Source: Bradyrhizobium elkanii USDA 76
GTDB taxonomy: Bacteria; Pseudomonadota; Alphaproteobacteria; Rhizobiales; Xanthobacteraceae
DNA: 64,000 nucleotides
Assembly (NCBI RefSeq): GCF_023278185.1
Contig: NZ_CP066356.1
Location: 2,844,001 to 2,908,000 of the forward strand
Reading direction: 5' to 3'
Shown here: in pieces, positions 63,849-64,000 of the stretch
Position numbering within the stretch: the first letter of the stretch is position 1
Layout: each line of letters begins with the position of its first letter
The notes under the pieces: generated by a model
What the model saw: the letters and a program-made list of their open reading frames with translations, nothing else
Database searches by the model: none
Told to the model about the DNA's origin: nothing
Position numbers and translations under genes: made by a program

Positions 63849-64000
63849 GGCAACTGGTAAACCCGTCATCTTCAAGGCAAGTGAGTTTGTGACTCACAAG
63901 CGGCACCAAATGTTCGCCGGGACGACATCAAAGTGTGCGGCGCCGTTCGTACCCGTTGCGTCGCCACAACGTACGTCACCACTTGCGTCTACGCGCTGCG
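63849..64000. other. Right-edge intergenic fragment
   Basis: 152 bases after the SDR gene. Short palindromic bits (GTGACTCACAAGC; CGTTGCG...CGCTGCG) and no supported ORF. The window ends here, so any gene at the edge is cut off. Confidence 0.4.

Overview
The window is one contiguous stretch of high-GC chromosomal DNA from an alphaproteobacterium, most probably Bradyrhizobium or a close relative. This rests on the codon use, on families typical of Hyphomicrobiales (TIGR02301, DUF6894, paired PRC-barrel proteins, a Rhodobacter-type phospholipid N-methyltransferase, many DUF proteins) and on several families of palindromic intergenic repeats of the kind that litter Bradyrhizobium genomes. Coding density is high and genes lie on both strands in short operons. 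I see no rRNA, tRNA, CRISPR array, transposase, integrase or prophage gene, so the region looks like core or shell chromosome rather than an island.

Layout. 0-7.2 kb: partial SleB-type hydrolase, MFS transporter, AcuI/YhdH oxidoreductase, small secreted and DUF6894 proteins, and a giant DUF2339 membrane protein. 7.3-14.9 kb: tyrosine phosphatase, HD phosphohydrolase, Tag glycosylase, YgfZ, dihydroorotase, HAD phosphatase, TIGR02301 protein, Nudix hydrolase and HMCES/YedK. 15.1-20.5 kb: a YeeE/YedE sulfur-transport pair with RidA, a Mug-family glycosylase and a Baeyer-Villiger-type monooxygenase. 20.9-26 kb: a complete thiamine operon (TPP riboswitch, thiO, thiS, thiG, thiE, thiC) with a near-consensus promoter and repeat elements in two of its spacers. 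26-31 kb: lytic transglycosylase, zinc-ribbon protein, OmpR/histidine kinase pair, two PRC-barrel proteins. 31-42 kb: GH38 alpha-mannosidase, orphan Liv-type binding protein, DUF4403, L,D-transpeptidase, acyltransferase-3, TSUP permease, TAXI binding protein. 42-48.5 kb: a lipid-flavoured neighbourhood (GT4 glycosyltransferase, PmtA-like methyltransferase, Mpo1-like membrane protein, N-terminally anchored class-III aminotransferase, phosphatidylserine decarboxylase, Nudix hydrolase). 48.5-55.6 kb: winged-helix/TPR regulator, DUF4242, methyltransferase, FecR-domain protein, Cys-rich periplasmic protein, YciB and a 31-residue membrane peptide. 55.9-64 kb: large autotransporter, extensin-like lipoprotein, single-domain response regulator, TupB and TupA (tungstate), and an SDR with an altered active site.

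How the genes work together. The clearest functional unit is the thiamine operon. The best candidate for something undescribed is the 42-48 kb neighbourhood, where a class-III aminotransferase and a phosphatidylserine decarboxylase are divergent with overlapping start codons and sit beside phospholipid-methylating and glycosyl-transferring genes. This suggests a membrane-lipid head-group pathway, but the link is inference. Other points worth a second look are three enzymes whose catalytic motifs are altered (dihydroorotase, Mug, SDR), a sulfur importer coupled to RidA, convergent tupA/tupB genes, and a tiny membrane peptide with its own terminator.
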